Below are positions 55,338 to 64,000 of a DNA stretch of 64,000 nt, piece after piece. Made by a program: the position numbers and the translations under genes. Under the pieces are notes generated by a model, which was not told the DNA's origin, made no database searches, and saw nothing but the letters and a program-made list of their open reading frames with translations. How positions within the stretch are numbered: position 1 is the stretch's first letter; each line of letters begins with the position of its first letter. The DNA is taken from assembly GCA_963821815.1 (NCBI GenBank), contig CAWGFG010000006.1:3720001-3784000 (forward strand), in the 5' to 3' direction. This DNA is from JASGTU01 sp963821815 (GTDB lineage: Bacteria > Chloroflexota > Anaerolineae > Caldilineales > Caldilineaceae).

Positions 55338-56170
55338 ATGCCGAATGCTGACTCAGGCGGTTGCCGAATTTACTACGAAATACACGGTGAGCGCGGATCT
55401 GCCGTACTGTTGATCGCCGGCTATGGCGCGTCCATTGTCGGATGGCATAAACCGTTGGTGAACGAGTTGGCTGCGCAGCATCGCGTTGTCTTGTTCGACA
55501 ACCGGGGCGTGGTCAGAGCGACAAGCCTAACGAGCCGTATTCCATGGCCATGTTCGCAGACGATGCCGCGGCGGTACTGGATGCATCCGGCATTGACGAT
55601 GCACATGTAATCGGAATATCCATGGGCGGCATGATCGCACAGCATTTTGTGCTGCGTCATCCGGAGCGCGTGCGCGGTCTGGTGCTGGGTTGCACTGTCC
55701 CGGCTAGCATGGGCTGTCCGGACGTGGTGGCGCCGGAAGAGAGCGTATTGGAGGTGCTCTTAAAGCCGCGGGACGGTGATCCGGCGCAGGACATTCGCAA
55801 TCTGTGGCCGATCTTATATTCGCCCAGTTTCATCCAAGAACGGGGCGACTGGCTGGAGAGTGAGCTGCAGGAGAGTCTCAGCTATCCGTCTCCGCCACAG
55901 TATGCGCTGGAATGTCAGATGCATGCCATCGAACACACGCACAATGTCATCGACCGCTTAGGCGAAGTCACGCATCCGACGCTCGTGTTGGCGGGGACGG
56001 CGGATGCACTGATTCCGCCGGAAAACTCGCGCCTGATCGCGTCGCATATTCCTGGCGCTACACTGATCGAATATCCCGGCGCAGGCCATGATTTCATTGA
56101 AGAAGCCGGAGAAGCTGTCGTGGACGATGTGGCGGCGTTTCTTGCCCGTGTTGACAAGAATCTAGCGTGA
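55338..56170 (+). pseudogene. alpha/beta-hydrolase, one-base frameshift
   Basis: AAGGAG precedes ATG 55338. The first frame gives the hydrolase start (GGCRIYYEIHGERGSAVLLIAGYGAS, HRVVLFDNRGV) and loses sense after 55512; the rest continues in another frame (SDKPNEPYSMAMFADDAAAV, nucleophile elbow GISMGG, DALIPPENS, catalytic His in GAGHDF). Adding one G at 55511-55513 restores GVGQSDKPNEPYS. All catalytic residues exist, so the damage is recent or a base-calling error. Restored length is about 277 residues. Substrate unknown. Confidence 0.78.
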
Positions 56171-56240
56171 CGTCGTCGGACGAACGAAACAGCTATCAGG
56201 AAGCTTGGCGTTGTGTGATTTGTTGCGAGTGTTATGAACA

Positions 56241-56290
56241 GTTTCCTGGAAGCTAGATATTTGGAACTTTCAACCTGAAACTTGGAACCA
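56241..56290. repeat. intergenic GTTCCA-type degenerate repeat, copy 2
   Basis: Units TTCCTGGAAG, TTGGAACTTTCAACCTGAAA and CTTGGAACC, the reverse complement of the type seen at 51171-51203. Confidence 0.4.
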
Positions 56291-56293
56291 CTG

Positions 56294-56740
56294 ATGCCCA
56301 ACATCGCGCCAATCATTGTTCCCTATGTTGACGCACAACATCGCACACAGGTCGTGACCCTCTGGCAGAGCGTTTTCGGCTATGAAACCGCTCACAACGA
56401 ACCCAACGTAGCCATCGACCATAAGCTGGCTGTGGACGACGGCCTCTTTTTCGTCGCAACGGACGATGGAGTGGAACCCGAATCCGTCATCGGAACCGTG
56501 CTGGCAGGCTACGACGGGCATCGCGGCTGGATCTATTCGCTGGCTGTACATCCCGACTATCGTAAGCAAGGTATTGGTTCAGCGCTGCTGCAAACTGCAG
56601 AGCAGGCGTTGGACGTGCGCGGCTGTCTCAAGATCAACCTGCAAATTCTGGCGGATAACAACGGTGTACAGGCATTCTATCGCGCACACGGGTACGTGAC
56701 CGAGGAACGCATTAGCATGGGCAAGAAGCTGCTACCGTAG
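56294..56740 (+). CDS. GNAT-family N-acetyltransferase
   Basis: 148 residues. Acetyl-CoA site DYRKQGIGSALLQTAEQAL (QGIGSA loop), preceded by GYDGHRGWIYSLAVHP; C-terminal ADNNGVQAFYRAHGYVTEERISMGKKL. This is very close to YpeA/AAT-like GNATs. ATG 56294 is chosen; no ribosome site is obvious, and its leader overlaps the intergenic repeat. Substrate unknown. Confidence 0.85.
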   Translation: MPNIAPIIVPYVDAQHRTQVVTLWQSVFGYETAHNEPNVAIDHKLAVDDGLFFVATDDGVEPESVIGTVLAGYDGHRGWIYSLAVHPDYRKQGIGSALLQTAEQALDVRGCLKINLQILADNNGVQAFYRAHGYVTEERISMGKKLLP

Positions 56741-56793
56741 TTTGTTGGCATCGCGTTTATGGCGACTGTACTTGTCGACAATTTCAAATTTCT

Positions 56794-56848
56794 GGCGGGA
56801 CTCCCGCCAATAAAATAACGGGCAGCCTCATCCGTACAGGCTGCCCGT
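56794..56848 (-). terminator. double hairpin between GNAT and MtaA/UroD-like gene
   Basis: Perfect 11-bp stem ACGGGCAGCCT (56818-56828) / AGGCTGCCCGT (56838-56848); on the minus strand it is followed by TATTTTATT and lies 22 nt after the UroD-like stop: a good intrinsic terminator. A second stem GGCGGG/CCCGCC (56794-56808) serves the plus-strand side. Confidence 0.75.
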
Positions 56849-56870
56849 GAAGTTTCTGCAGAAACAGACA

Positions 56871-57788
56871 CTACATCTCTGTGGCGTCCACTGCCGCGCG
56901 GATGTTGCTCACGTCGATATCTGTGGGCAATGTGCAATCGGCGCCCAGCATGAAGCTCTCGGCGCCAATGGTCTCGATGACACGGTGCACCTCAGCCGCA
57001 ATCTCCTCATGCGTGCCGTCCACCATGACACCGCGGTCGTCCATGCCGCCGCAGATGGGGCGCTTGAAGAGGGTGCGACCCTCTTGCAACGAAAGGTTGT
57101 GCTTGGTAGCCTGCCAGTTGACCATATGCGCCGGGTAATCGACATAGAGCGGCAGGCGGATGAAGTCCTTGCAGATATGCAGCAGATTGAATGTACCCTT
57201 GTCCTTGACCGCCTCGAGGACCGTTAAGTCGTGCGGCTTTAGGTAATGCAGGAACTCGTATTCCGTGAAGCGGTCCTGTTCGCCGCCCTGGGATGAGTAA
57301 TAAAGGCCCGAGGCGCCGGCGTCGATAACCGCCTCACCGAATAGCGCCAGGCTTTCGGCAATGGCAGCTAAGCCCTGACTCACGGCCAACGGGTCTGCCT
57401 TCAGATGCTCCGTAACCTTGTCACCGCTGGTGTTGTTGCCGGAGCGGAATGGGCCAAAGACCGTCACGAGCACGTGCGCCTCGCCGCCAACGGCATCTAC
57501 GATGGCTTTCACCTCGTCCAGTGCATCCTGATAGAAATCAGAGCTGAGGGGCGCGGGGCGGATACGACGCCAATCGGCTGGGCTTGCAATGTCCACGTTG
57601 GCCCGGTACGGATGCTCGTTCATCACTTTCAGAATGTCGATGTTGGACGCATGGAAGTAGTCGAGATGCGCCTGAACGGCCGCTTTGCCATGGTGCTTAT
57701 CCGGCGTGAAATGGAACCAGAACCCAGCCGGGACGCGATCAACGGGCTTTCCCGCAAGGGTTGCATTCACTCGTTCGATTTTATTCAT
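56871..57788 (-). CDS. uroporphyrinogen decarboxylase-fold protein, MtaA/MtbA-like
   Basis: 305 residues, paralogous family to the gene at 35030. MNKIERVNATLAGKPVDRVPAGFWFHF is a typical MtaA/UroD-superfamily start. His204-Ile-Cys206 (LLHICKDF) and Cys246 (PICGGMDD) fit the His-x-Cys-x(n)-Cys zinc site of methylcobamide methyltransferases. The C-terminal GAESFMLGADCTLPTDI is also family-typical. AAGGAG lies 11 nt before the ATG. No corrinoid protein adjoins; the methyl donor is unknown. Confidence 0.82.
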   Translation of the reverse strand: MNKIERVNATLAGKPVDRVPAGFWFHFTPDKHHGKAAVQAHLDYFHASNIDILKVMNEHPYRANVDIASPADWRRIRPAPLSSDFYQDALDEVKAIVDAVGGEAHVLVTVFGPFRSGNNTSGDKVTEHLKADPLAVSQGLAAIAESLALFGEAVIDAGASGLYYSSQGGEQDRFTEYEFLHYLKPHDLTVLEAVKDKGTFNLLHICKDFIRLPLYVDYPAHMVNWQATKHNLSLQEGRTLFKRPICGGMDDRGVMVDGTHEEIAAEVHRVIETIGAESFMLGADCTLPTDIDVSNIRAAVDATEM

Positions 57789-58359
57789 ATGGACGCGACT
57801 CCTTCTAGCGTTGCGATGTCAGCACGTTGATGCGCTGCACAAGTTGGGATGACTTATATTGATTTAATTGATCTGTTTGAACACCACCATTATCGCACAC
57901 TGTGGCAAGTTTTGCCGGGTGTCGATCAGAATTCGATTTCCCGCACTCAATCGCACTAGGGCCAGTACGAAGCGTACCTGATTGTTGCACGGCAGAACGC
58001 TGGAATCGTTTCAAGCTATCTTGCTGACAAGGCTGCTACTGAGCCCGGTTCAGTGAGCATGCGTACTTGCGGATGAAGTCCGTACGTTGCGACTGCGCGC
58101 ATAGATCTTACCCGCGTTCCTGAGGCAGTTCGATATTTACCTTCGCCGTTGCCGGGCGCTGCGCGGCCACGGGGGTTTGGCAGCGATGACGGCCCGGCAC
58201 TGCGTAGAACGCTGCTTAGGGAATCTTGTACTTTAGCTGGGGGGCCTACGTGAAACTCTTTGCAACAGCGTGCCGGCTGCACAGGTTTATCAATGACACC
58301 ACAGGCTTGCGATTCCGGAGCTGGTAATCCGTGGATTCCCGCGAACAATTCGTATTGGG
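57789..58359. other. 571-bp gene-free region
   Basis: A 110-codon frame on the minus strand (58016-58348) is open, but its Pro/Arg/Ser-rich product has no recognisable family and no ribosome site. No RNA gene signature was found. Confidence 0.35.
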
Positions 58360-58680
58360 CTATTCAGTGTTGGATGGGATCTCGCTCAGTTCCTTCCAAC
58401 GTTCCACAGCGCCCGTGCGAAAGAATGCTGGGTCGAAGTCGGCGAGGAACTCCCATCCTTCGATGCTCAGCCCTTCCTGTATTTCCTGGGTCAGGTCGAA
58501 TTCGAGATGGCGATCATCTGTCAATAACACAAAGTGCAATAGAGCGTCGTTACCGTCATCCACGACTTCCACAATACAGGGGCGGTCCGTACCCTGCGGT
58601 TTCTGGAAAAATGCGGCGGAGCACTGCGCGCAAAAAGACAGCGCAGCATCACAGTAGTTGCGATCCATGACAATTTTCAT
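58360..58680 (-). CDS. small protein of unknown function
   Basis: 106 residues from ATG 58680, which has GAGGGGG 7 nt upstream; the open frame extends to 58722 without support. MKIVMDRNYCDAALSFCAQCSAAFFQ carries three cysteines near the N-terminus (C-x(6)-C-x-x-C), possibly metal-binding; the rest is acidic with DDRHLEFDLTQEIQEG. I do not recognise the family. It stands alone upstream of the large glycosyltransferases. Confidence 0.65.
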   Translation of the reverse strand: MKIVMDRNYCDAALSFCAQCSAAFFQKPQGTDRPCIVEVVDDGNDALLHFVLLTDDRHLEFDLTQEIQEGLSIEGWEFLADFDPAFFRTGAVERWKELSEIPSNTE

Positions 58681-58809
58681 TTTGGACCCCCTCGGGGAGC
58701 TATAACGTGCAGACTTCCACACTAGCCTGCATACAAACCTATTGTCAATAGTCTACCGCAAATAAGCTAACCTGTCACTGTTTAGCGAATTTCACGGGAG
58801 GATTGCCAA

Positions 58810-61401
58810 TTACTCAGGACCAATTCGAATATCCGTGAGATGGACTTGGTCACCCACAGACTGCCCGGACGCATCCAGCACATTGAGCCGATCCAGCGTC
58901 TCCTGGATGTACATGCCCGTGTAAAGAGGGTACAGCCCCTCCGGCGCATCCTCAGCGACCGGTAATCGATAGGTGTCGACGATAAGCTCTCCGGGATCCC
59001 ACATCCATGTGCCGCGCGCCCCGCAGACCGGGTACCCGTCCTGCTGGGCGACCATCTTGCCGTCACCGTAATAGGACTGATTGAAGACCTTGTAGGATTC
59101 GTCTATGGATTGCTGCGCACGCCAGTAGAGCGTCAAGGTCAACACGTCGCCCGGCTCGATGGGCGCGTCGTATTGAAGGTCGTAGCCCTCCAGCCAAATC
59201 TTGTTGCCCAAATTGACGTGCATCGGCATCGTGATATCCGGCTCCACCACCGGATAGCTGAGCGGAAGATAGGCATCCGCAGCCGCGTCGAATACAGGCG
59301 CATACTCCTCCAGCGGGAAAACCTGCATTGTCTGCTGCTGTTGGCTGCGCTTGTTGATGACCATGCGCGGATCGCTGTTAATGGTAACCCGCGCCCACGG
59401 CTTGAAATCGTTGGCGATCTGCGTTTCGATGGCCAGCCGGTAGCCCTCCGGATCAGGTTGAAAGTTGGCGATTTGGAAGAACCAGTCGGCCTGGTCTTCA
59501 CAGCGCCATTCGCCTCGCGTATACCAGGCTGGCGTCCAGAACTCGAACTCATTGGTGCCATAGGTCCCCTGGATATCCTCCTGTGCATAGAGTTGCCCGA
59601 TGACCTTCCAGCCGTTCGCCAGCGGGAAGCCGAAGAGCGCCTTGTTATCCGGTGTATCGTACACCGTCCAATAGGCGGCAGGGCGGTTCTCCAGCCAGGT
59701 GCGCAAGACCTCCGTGTTCGTGCGTACAAAGAAAATGTAGACATAAGTGCCGAAGAGCGCAGTAAGCGCGGTGGCGGATGCACCGGCTAGCACCATGGCA
59801 GAACGGTAACTTATGCGCGACCGCAACACGTTCCAGCTGCGCTGAATAACCATGCCGCCGATGAGCACCCACGCTGTAGCAAAAACATAGACATGCGTGC
59901 GCGGCTTGGCGGTCAGGAAGATTGTGAAGAGGACCAGCCTGCCCAACCACAGCCAGAGTGTCCGCTCCGCCACGAGCATTTTGGGAGCCAGCCATACGAC
60001 GAGAAATGCCGCTGTGAAAAACAGGATGGTCCAGTCGGTCCCGTCGAGCGCAAACCAGTTCGGACGCCAAAACAGGAGCACGGTGCCAATGAGCAGCAGT
60101 GCGCTACAAATATTGCCCCACAGTTTACCCAGTCCTCGACGATAGGCGGCAACCATGCCGACAAGCGCTAGCAAGATAAGGAACATCACGTAGTAGGTAG
60201 AGCTGTATATCGTGGTGCGATTGAAGAAGTCAACCAGATTGTTGTACGGCAAGCCGCCGCCGCCGACGCCAAGACGTCGTTCCACGAGGTACGTGTAGGT
60301 AGCTTTGAACTGGGGGCTCAGGAGAAATGGAAGATAGAACAGCGCCACGACACCAAGGCCAATTGCACCGGCATAGAGGGTATTCTTGAACAGTTCAAGT
60401 CGATGGCCGCGATGGCGGAGAATGGTCGCAATCAATAGGAAAAGGGATGGCAAAACAACCAGGCCTGCCTCATAATGCGACAGCATTCCAGTTGCCAGCA
60501 GGATTGCGGCCAAACTTAGGTAGTTCAACGGCGCCCTAGGGTACCAGTAGAGACGGAATAGGATGAGTACGACCAACGCAGACGTGAGGATGACAAAACT
60601 CTGGTACTGCACGATGCGAGAAAACGCCACTGCATAGCCATCCACCATAAGCAGCGTCGCAGCCGCCAGCCCCGCTACGGTCCCGAACATCCGCCGGCCC
60701 AGCAGATAGGTGATCAACAGCGCTGTCAGCCCCGCCAGCGCAAAGGGAAGGCGAGCCGTCGTCTCAGTAACGCGCCCGGTTAGCGCAAAGGTCGCCGCCG
60801 GGACGAGGATCTCCGCGGGCCCCTTCTTGTGCAGCATCAGCACGTTATCGTAGCCTTGGATGACGGCTGCTCCACGCAGTACTGCCCGGGCTTCGTCACC
60901 GTGGAACTCGGCATAGCCCAAGTTGCCCATACGCAGCACCGCGCCAAGCACCACAATCAGGAGCAGGATGCCGATGGTCCACGAACGCTGCGGCGGTGAA
61001 GGGAATTCGGCGCCAAGTGCTTCTTCTGAGTTGCTCGTGGTTATTGATGAACGAGCACGTCCGAGCCAGACGAGAATAACTAGAACCGCGAGTAGACTGT
61101 CGTATGCGACGAGCACATGCCACGTCTCCAGCGGTCCGGGAATATAGCTGAGCAGCAACATTCCCACCACCAGCGCAGCGTAGCCCATGCCGACGGACAA
61201 TACGAGCCGCTCAAGTATCTGTGGCGGCGCGTCGCTACGACCGACGATCAACTCCACCAGCAGCACACCAGGCAGGAATGCGCACAGTACGAGCATTGCC
61301 AATGAATGAACGACGTAGTTGGCGGGCAAGAAAAGCAGGCTATGTGCAACCAGCGCCGCGATGATGGCTATGATGATAGTCCAGCGTAAATTCAGTCGCA
61401 C
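58810..61401 (-). CDS. large GT39/PMT-like membrane glycosyltransferase
   Basis: 863 residues. About 12-13 TM segments between residues 5 and 560. The catalytic first-loop motif is YAEFHGDEARAVLRGAA, the acidic pair after a long N-terminal TM bundle, as in large PMT-type transferases of Chloroflexota. HKKGPAEILVPAATF is a further conserved loop. The C-terminal 300 residues are an extracytoplasmic beta-rich domain (YDAPIEPGDVLTLTLYWRAQQ, a segment common in this group). The donor is presumably a polyprenyl-phosphate sugar. Paralogous to the gene just upstream (54-nt gap). Confidence 0.83.
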   Translation of the reverse strand: MRLNLRWTIIIAIIAALVAHSLLFLPANYVVHSLAMLVLCAFLPGVLLVELIVGRSDAPPQILERLVLSVGMGYAALVVGMLLLSYIPGPLETWHVLVAYDSLLAVLVILVWLGRARSSITTSNSEEALGAEFPSPPQRSWTIGILLLIVVLGAVLRMGNLGYAEFHGDEARAVLRGAAVIQGYDNVLMLHKKGPAEILVPAATFALTGRVTETTARLPFALAGLTALLITYLLGRRMFGTVAGLAAATLLMVDGYAVAFSRIVQYQSFVILTSALVVLILFRLYWYPRAPLNYLSLAAILLATGMLSHYEAGLVVLPSLFLLIATILRHRGHRLELFKNTLYAGAIGLGVVALFYLPFLLSPQFKATYTYLVERRLGVGGGGLPYNNLVDFFNRTTIYSSTYYVMFLILLALVGMVAAYRRGLGKLWGNICSALLLIGTVLLFWRPNWFALDGTDWTILFFTAAFLVVWLAPKMLVAERTLWLWLGRLVLFTIFLTAKPRTHVYVFATAWVLIGGMVIQRSWNVLRSRISYRSAMVLAGASATALTALFGTYVYIFFVRTNTEVLRTWLENRPAAYWTVYDTPDNKALFGFPLANGWKVIGQLYAQEDIQGTYGTNEFEFWTPAWYTRGEWRCEDQADWFFQIANFQPDPEGYRLAIETQIANDFKPWARVTINSDPRMVINKRSQQQQTMQVFPLEEYAPVFDAAADAYLPLSYPVVEPDITMPMHVNLGNKIWLEGYDLQYDAPIEPGDVLTLTLYWRAQQSIDESYKVFNQSYYGDGKMVAQQDGYPVCGARGTWMWDPGELIVDTYRLPVAEDAPEGLYPLYTGMYIQETLDRLNVLDASGQSVGDQVHLTDIRIGPE

Positions 61402-61455
61402 GTCTCTCCAGCCGTGGTTTATTTCGAATAATGAACAGCGCGCAATGTGCTGCGT

Positions 61456-63780
61456 TTACCGAACGGTCACGGCGCCGATGCTAATCGCGTCGCCGATCCG
61501 ATCCCCGCTCTCAGGGTCATACATGCCGGTCAGCAGCCGGTACTCCCCAGGCGGTGCATCCTCTGGTATACGCACGAAAACACGGTCCAGAAATGGTTGA
61601 TTAACCGGCCAAGTGCTGGTGCGCGCGGTGTTCAACCCCGGGAAACCGTCCCATTGCGCAACCGGTCGCCCCAGCGCGTCTGCCACATGCACAAAGACCT
61701 TGTAGTCTCGCTCCAGAGGTTGCAACGGCGTCCACGATAGCACAACTTCCAGCGTATCGCCCTGCGTGACGCTCTCCTTCGCTATACGGACTCCGTCAAC
61801 ACGCACATGGTCCGCTAGTATAGCATCCACTGCGTCCAACGCCAGTTCTTTAGGCGCATAAGCCACCGACACGTCGTCCATGAAGGGCGTGCTCAGCTGA
61901 GCGGCATCATAGACCACGTAGGCCGGCAGCGGCGTCCGCGACCAGATCTCGATGCGCGGCTCGTCGCGCACGCGCACTTCGCCGCTGCGCGTGTACTCGT
62001 CCAGAATCGCGCTGTCGAATTCTGGATTCGGCTCCTGGACATGTTTAGCTACGAAGATGTAGTCAGGTTTTTCTCCGAAACCACGCTTGTTGAAAGCCGT
62101 CAGATACCAGCGTCGAATTGACCAAACCCTGTCGTTGCTGTTGTAGGTGGGCTCTTCTCCGTCGGAGCCGTGCAGATAGCCCCACTGGCCAAGCACGCCT
62201 ACGGCTTTCCATCCTTCCTGAATGGGGAAGCCAAAGCGCGGCTTTTCCGGCACAGCGAAGGGCGCCCAATAGGCGGGAACGCGTTCGCTGTCGATGTTGA
62301 TTAGGTACTCCGGCTCCTGGCGGAAGAACATCAAATAGAGGTAATAGACCGACACCAGCAGCCAAACACCGGCGGCTGCGTATGTTGCCCAGCGCACACC
62401 AGCGCGTACCTGCGGCGCAGAAAACATAGCCAGCGGAATGGCGGCGAGCAAACACCAGCTCTGCATGAGCAAGTAGAAGTGAGTGCCGGGGTAGCGTACG
62501 ACGAAGATATACAGGATGAAGAAGGGCAACCACCAAAGCGTTAGCGTCACTGTCGGTACACGCTGACGTCTCCAGCCCAAGACGGTTCCTGCCACCGCTA
62601 ATACAATCAGTCCCACAAAGTAGTAGGTCGCGTTGTAGAACGTGCCCATTTCGGCCAGAAACGACACATTGAACGTGCCCACCTGGCCCATGCGGTTGTT
62701 CAGGTAGCCTTGGGTGGTAGAGAAATAGGGGTTGAGCAGCGCAGGCAGGTAGGCGACTGCGACCAGTGACGTACCCGCCAGTACGCTGACGCCCAGCGTC
62801 GCCCAGAAAGCGCGATGATCGTCGGCTTGGTCAAAGCCGCGCCAAGCTAGGTAGATGAGCGCCGGGGCCAGAAGTGCGAACTCGTAGTGCATGACCATGC
62901 CAAATGCGCTGAAGACGGCGCCCAAGGCTAGCCACCGTGCTCTCCCGCAGCGCGAAAACTCCCACAGCGCAAGGACAGCCAATACGGTGAAAAATAGGAC
63001 CGCCGCCTGGTATTGGGCGATGCGAGACAGCCCCAATGCAAAGCCGTTGGCAACGAGCAGCAATCCCGCCCATACACCGGTTCTGCCGTTGAACATGCGC
63101 ATGCCCAACCAGGCAAGCGCCAAGACGCTGCCCACGCTCATGAGCGCAAACGGTGCGCGTGCCGCGGCTTCGTCGATCTTGCCCAACGCACCGTACACGG
63201 TCATGGCGACCGCAATCTCGCCAGGTCCCTTGGTATGCTCGGCGAGCGCGTCCTCCTGCCCGTCGAAGGCGCGGCGGGACTGGCGCAGCAGCACTGCTTC
63301 GTCGGCATGAAACTCGTGGTAACCGAGTCCTGGCAAACGCAACGCACCCGCGGCTAGAAGGAGTATCACAGCCCACAGCCACAGGCGCCTGTCACCCAGT
63401 ACGGGCAGAGACGGTTGTTTAAACCATAGTACAACCAGTAGGGCAAGTACGCCTGCGCCGTAGATGGCGAGTAACAGAGGACGTGTGACGCCGCCGGGCA
63501 GGTAATGAGCCAACAACGCCAGGCCAATGAGCCACGCCATGCCCAAGCCCAGCGCATAGAGCAGCAGAGCGGGCAGCGGCGTGTCGGGCAGGCGCCAGAG
63601 CGCGGCGAGCAGCAGCCCCGGCAGCCACCAGGCTAGCACAAAGATTGCGAAGAGTTGTAGCCGATAGGATACGGGAAGTAGGAGAAACCCAATCGCCATC
63701 GCAGTTGCTATTGCCGCACCAATGGCAAACCGTGCTTGCTTTCGAGGTGTCGTCTGTGCGCTTACGCCTGCGACGCTCAT
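61456..63780 (-). CDS. large GT39/PMT-like membrane glycosyltransferase, paralog
   Basis: 774 residues with the same plan as the downstream gene: long N-terminal TM bundle, catalytic loop YHEFHADEAVLLRQSRRAF, EHTKGPGEIAVAMTVYGALG, more TM helices, then a C-terminal extracytoplasmic domain (VTQGDTLEVVLSWTPLQPLERDYKVFVHV, EDAPPGEYRLLTGMYDPESGDRI). The two C-terminal domains share the load-bearing D-x-L-x-[VL]-x-L-x-W pattern, so the pair probably arose by tandem duplication. Likely involved in surface glycan or glycoprotein assembly; acceptor unknown. Confidence 0.83.
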   Translation of the reverse strand: MSVAGVSAQTTPRKQARFAIGAAIATAMAIGFLLLPVSYRLQLFAIFVLAWWLPGLLLAALWRLPDTPLPALLLYALGLGMAWLIGLALLAHYLPGGVTRPLLLAIYGAGVLALLVVLWFKQPSLPVLGDRRLWLWAVILLLAAGALRLPGLGYHEFHADEAVLLRQSRRAFDGQEDALAEHTKGPGEIAVAMTVYGALGKIDEAAARAPFALMSVGSVLALAWLGMRMFNGRTGVWAGLLLVANGFALGLSRIAQYQAAVLFFTVLAVLALWEFSRCGRARWLALGAVFSAFGMVMHYEFALLAPALIYLAWRGFDQADDHRAFWATLGVSVLAGTSLVAVAYLPALLNPYFSTTQGYLNNRMGQVGTFNVSFLAEMGTFYNATYYFVGLIVLAVAGTVLGWRRQRVPTVTLTLWWLPFFILYIFVVRYPGTHFYLLMQSWCLLAAIPLAMFSAPQVRAGVRWATYAAAGVWLLVSVYYLYLMFFRQEPEYLINIDSERVPAYWAPFAVPEKPRFGFPIQEGWKAVGVLGQWGYLHGSDGEEPTYNSNDRVWSIRRWYLTAFNKRGFGEKPDYIFVAKHVQEPNPEFDSAILDEYTRSGEVRVRDEPRIEIWSRTPLPAYVVYDAAQLSTPFMDDVSVAYAPKELALDAVDAILADHVRVDGVRIAKESVTQGDTLEVVLSWTPLQPLERDYKVFVHVADALGRPVAQWDGFPGLNTARTSTWPVNQPFLDRVFVRIPEDAPPGEYRLLTGMYDPESGDRIGDAISIGAVTVR

Positions 63781-63930
63781 TGCATCTGTATCGTCACTGA
63801 TCCTGCCGTCATTGGATACCTTCTCAGCTTACAGAACACGTCTTCGGCCTCGTGCCTAAACATATTGGCCATGCCGGTTTATCCACTGATTTCAGTAGCC
63901 GTGAACTGTGTTCCGTATGAGCCGCTGCGA

Positions 63931-64000
63931 CTATCTCTGCTCCGCGCCGGAGACTACTTTGCGCACGTAGTAGATGGGCTTGTCCTGGCTCTCGAAGTAG
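63931..64000 (-). CDS. 3' end of a further gene, possibly glycosyltransferase-related
   Basis: On the minus strand 22 codons (YFESQDKPIYYVRK then VVSGAEQR) run to TAG at 63931-63933, entering from beyond the window. The Y-F-E-S-Q-[DG]-[KR]-P-x-Y-Y-V-R pattern looks like coding sequence. It lies upstream of and codirectional with the two glycosyltransferases. Too short to name. Confidence 0.45.
   Translation of the reverse strand, partial: YFESQDKPIYYVRKVVSGAEQR

Noticed and set aside
58016..58348. 110-codon frame on the minus strand in a gene-free region
   Set aside because: No ribosome binding site and no recognisable family; could be chance in GC-rich DNA. A homology search would decide.
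1..64000. tRNA, rRNA and CRISPR arrays
   Set aside because: No T-loop/acceptor pairs, rRNA cores or regularly spaced direct repeats were found on either strand by reading; tRNAscan and a CRISPR finder would confirm.

Overview
The window looks like a chromosomal segment of an uncultured member of the Chloroflexota (Anaerolineae/Caldilineae type). This is an inference from content: exported proteins with long Thr/Pro linkers ending in a short R-x-Y-L-P-x-x-x-[KR] tail, several PMT-type membrane glycosyltransferases, an Flp-type pilin, GH127 and GH13 glycosidases, a tungsten-type aldehyde oxidoreductase, and MtaA/UroD-like proteins. UGA is a normal stop here (for example in the ion-channel gene and the patatin gene). 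No rRNA, tRNA, CRISPR array or complete mobile element was seen.

Layout. 1-1.6 kb: 3' two thirds of katG. 1.9-2.5 kb: orphan IS630-like helix-turn-helix protein. 2.9-6.7 kb: proV-proX-proW glycine betaine/proline uptake. 6.9-16.3 kb: APC transporter, patatin phospholipase, a GluR0-like ligand-gated potassium channel, GH13 enzyme, SDR, nucleotidyltransferase, amidase. 16.7-23.1 kb: second GH13 enzyme, DUF1349 protein, HpcH/HpaI aldolase, GNAT, methyltransferase, flavin monooxygenase. 23.5-25.1 kb: zinc-type CDF exporter under an ArsR/CzrA-like sensor. 25.3-27.4 kb: methyltransferase, XRE regulator with two phased operators, membrane protein. 27.5-30.0 kb: ABC metal transporter (ATPase, permease) followed by a rhodanese lipoprotein. 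30.2-34.8 kb: PMT glycosyltransferase and two paralogous exported Thr/Pro-rich proteins, one frameshifted. 35-49 kb: metabolic genes (MtaA/UroD-like, GT4, DinB, AOR, DUF1254/1214 fusion, sugar isomerase, TrmO, pilin, monooxygenase, DUF433, GH127, PIG-L). 49.8-58.7 kb: MgtE, saccharopine dehydrogenase-like, second rhodanese, lipoprotein, PhaR-like protein, frameshifted hydrolase, GNAT, second MtaA/UroD-like protein. 58.8-64 kb: two tandem large glycosyltransferases and the end of a further gene.

The main discovery is a pair of rhodanese genes (27493-27969 and 52713-53408, both minus strand). Each has an in-frame UGA exactly at the catalytic cysteine codon (Y-C-T-UGA-P-[DN]-E-x-T-S-A-R). After the UGA the rhodanese fold reads through to a proper end. 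Each carries the same GCGCC/GGCGC hairpin at exactly the same distance (nt 17-31) after the UGA, with a G at loop position 2, as expected of a bacterial SECIS. I read both as selenocysteine rhodaneses, both predicted to sit on the outer face of the membrane (one a lipoprotein, one anchored by a TM helix behind a cytoplasmic zinc ribbon). Simple ORF calling truncates both at the active site.

Other points of interest are the GluR0-like channel, the XRE promoter with two operators 21 bp apart, the ArsR-CDF zinc module, a glycosyltransferase coupled to Thr-rich surface proteins, and a glycine-zipper/DUF1254 fusion.
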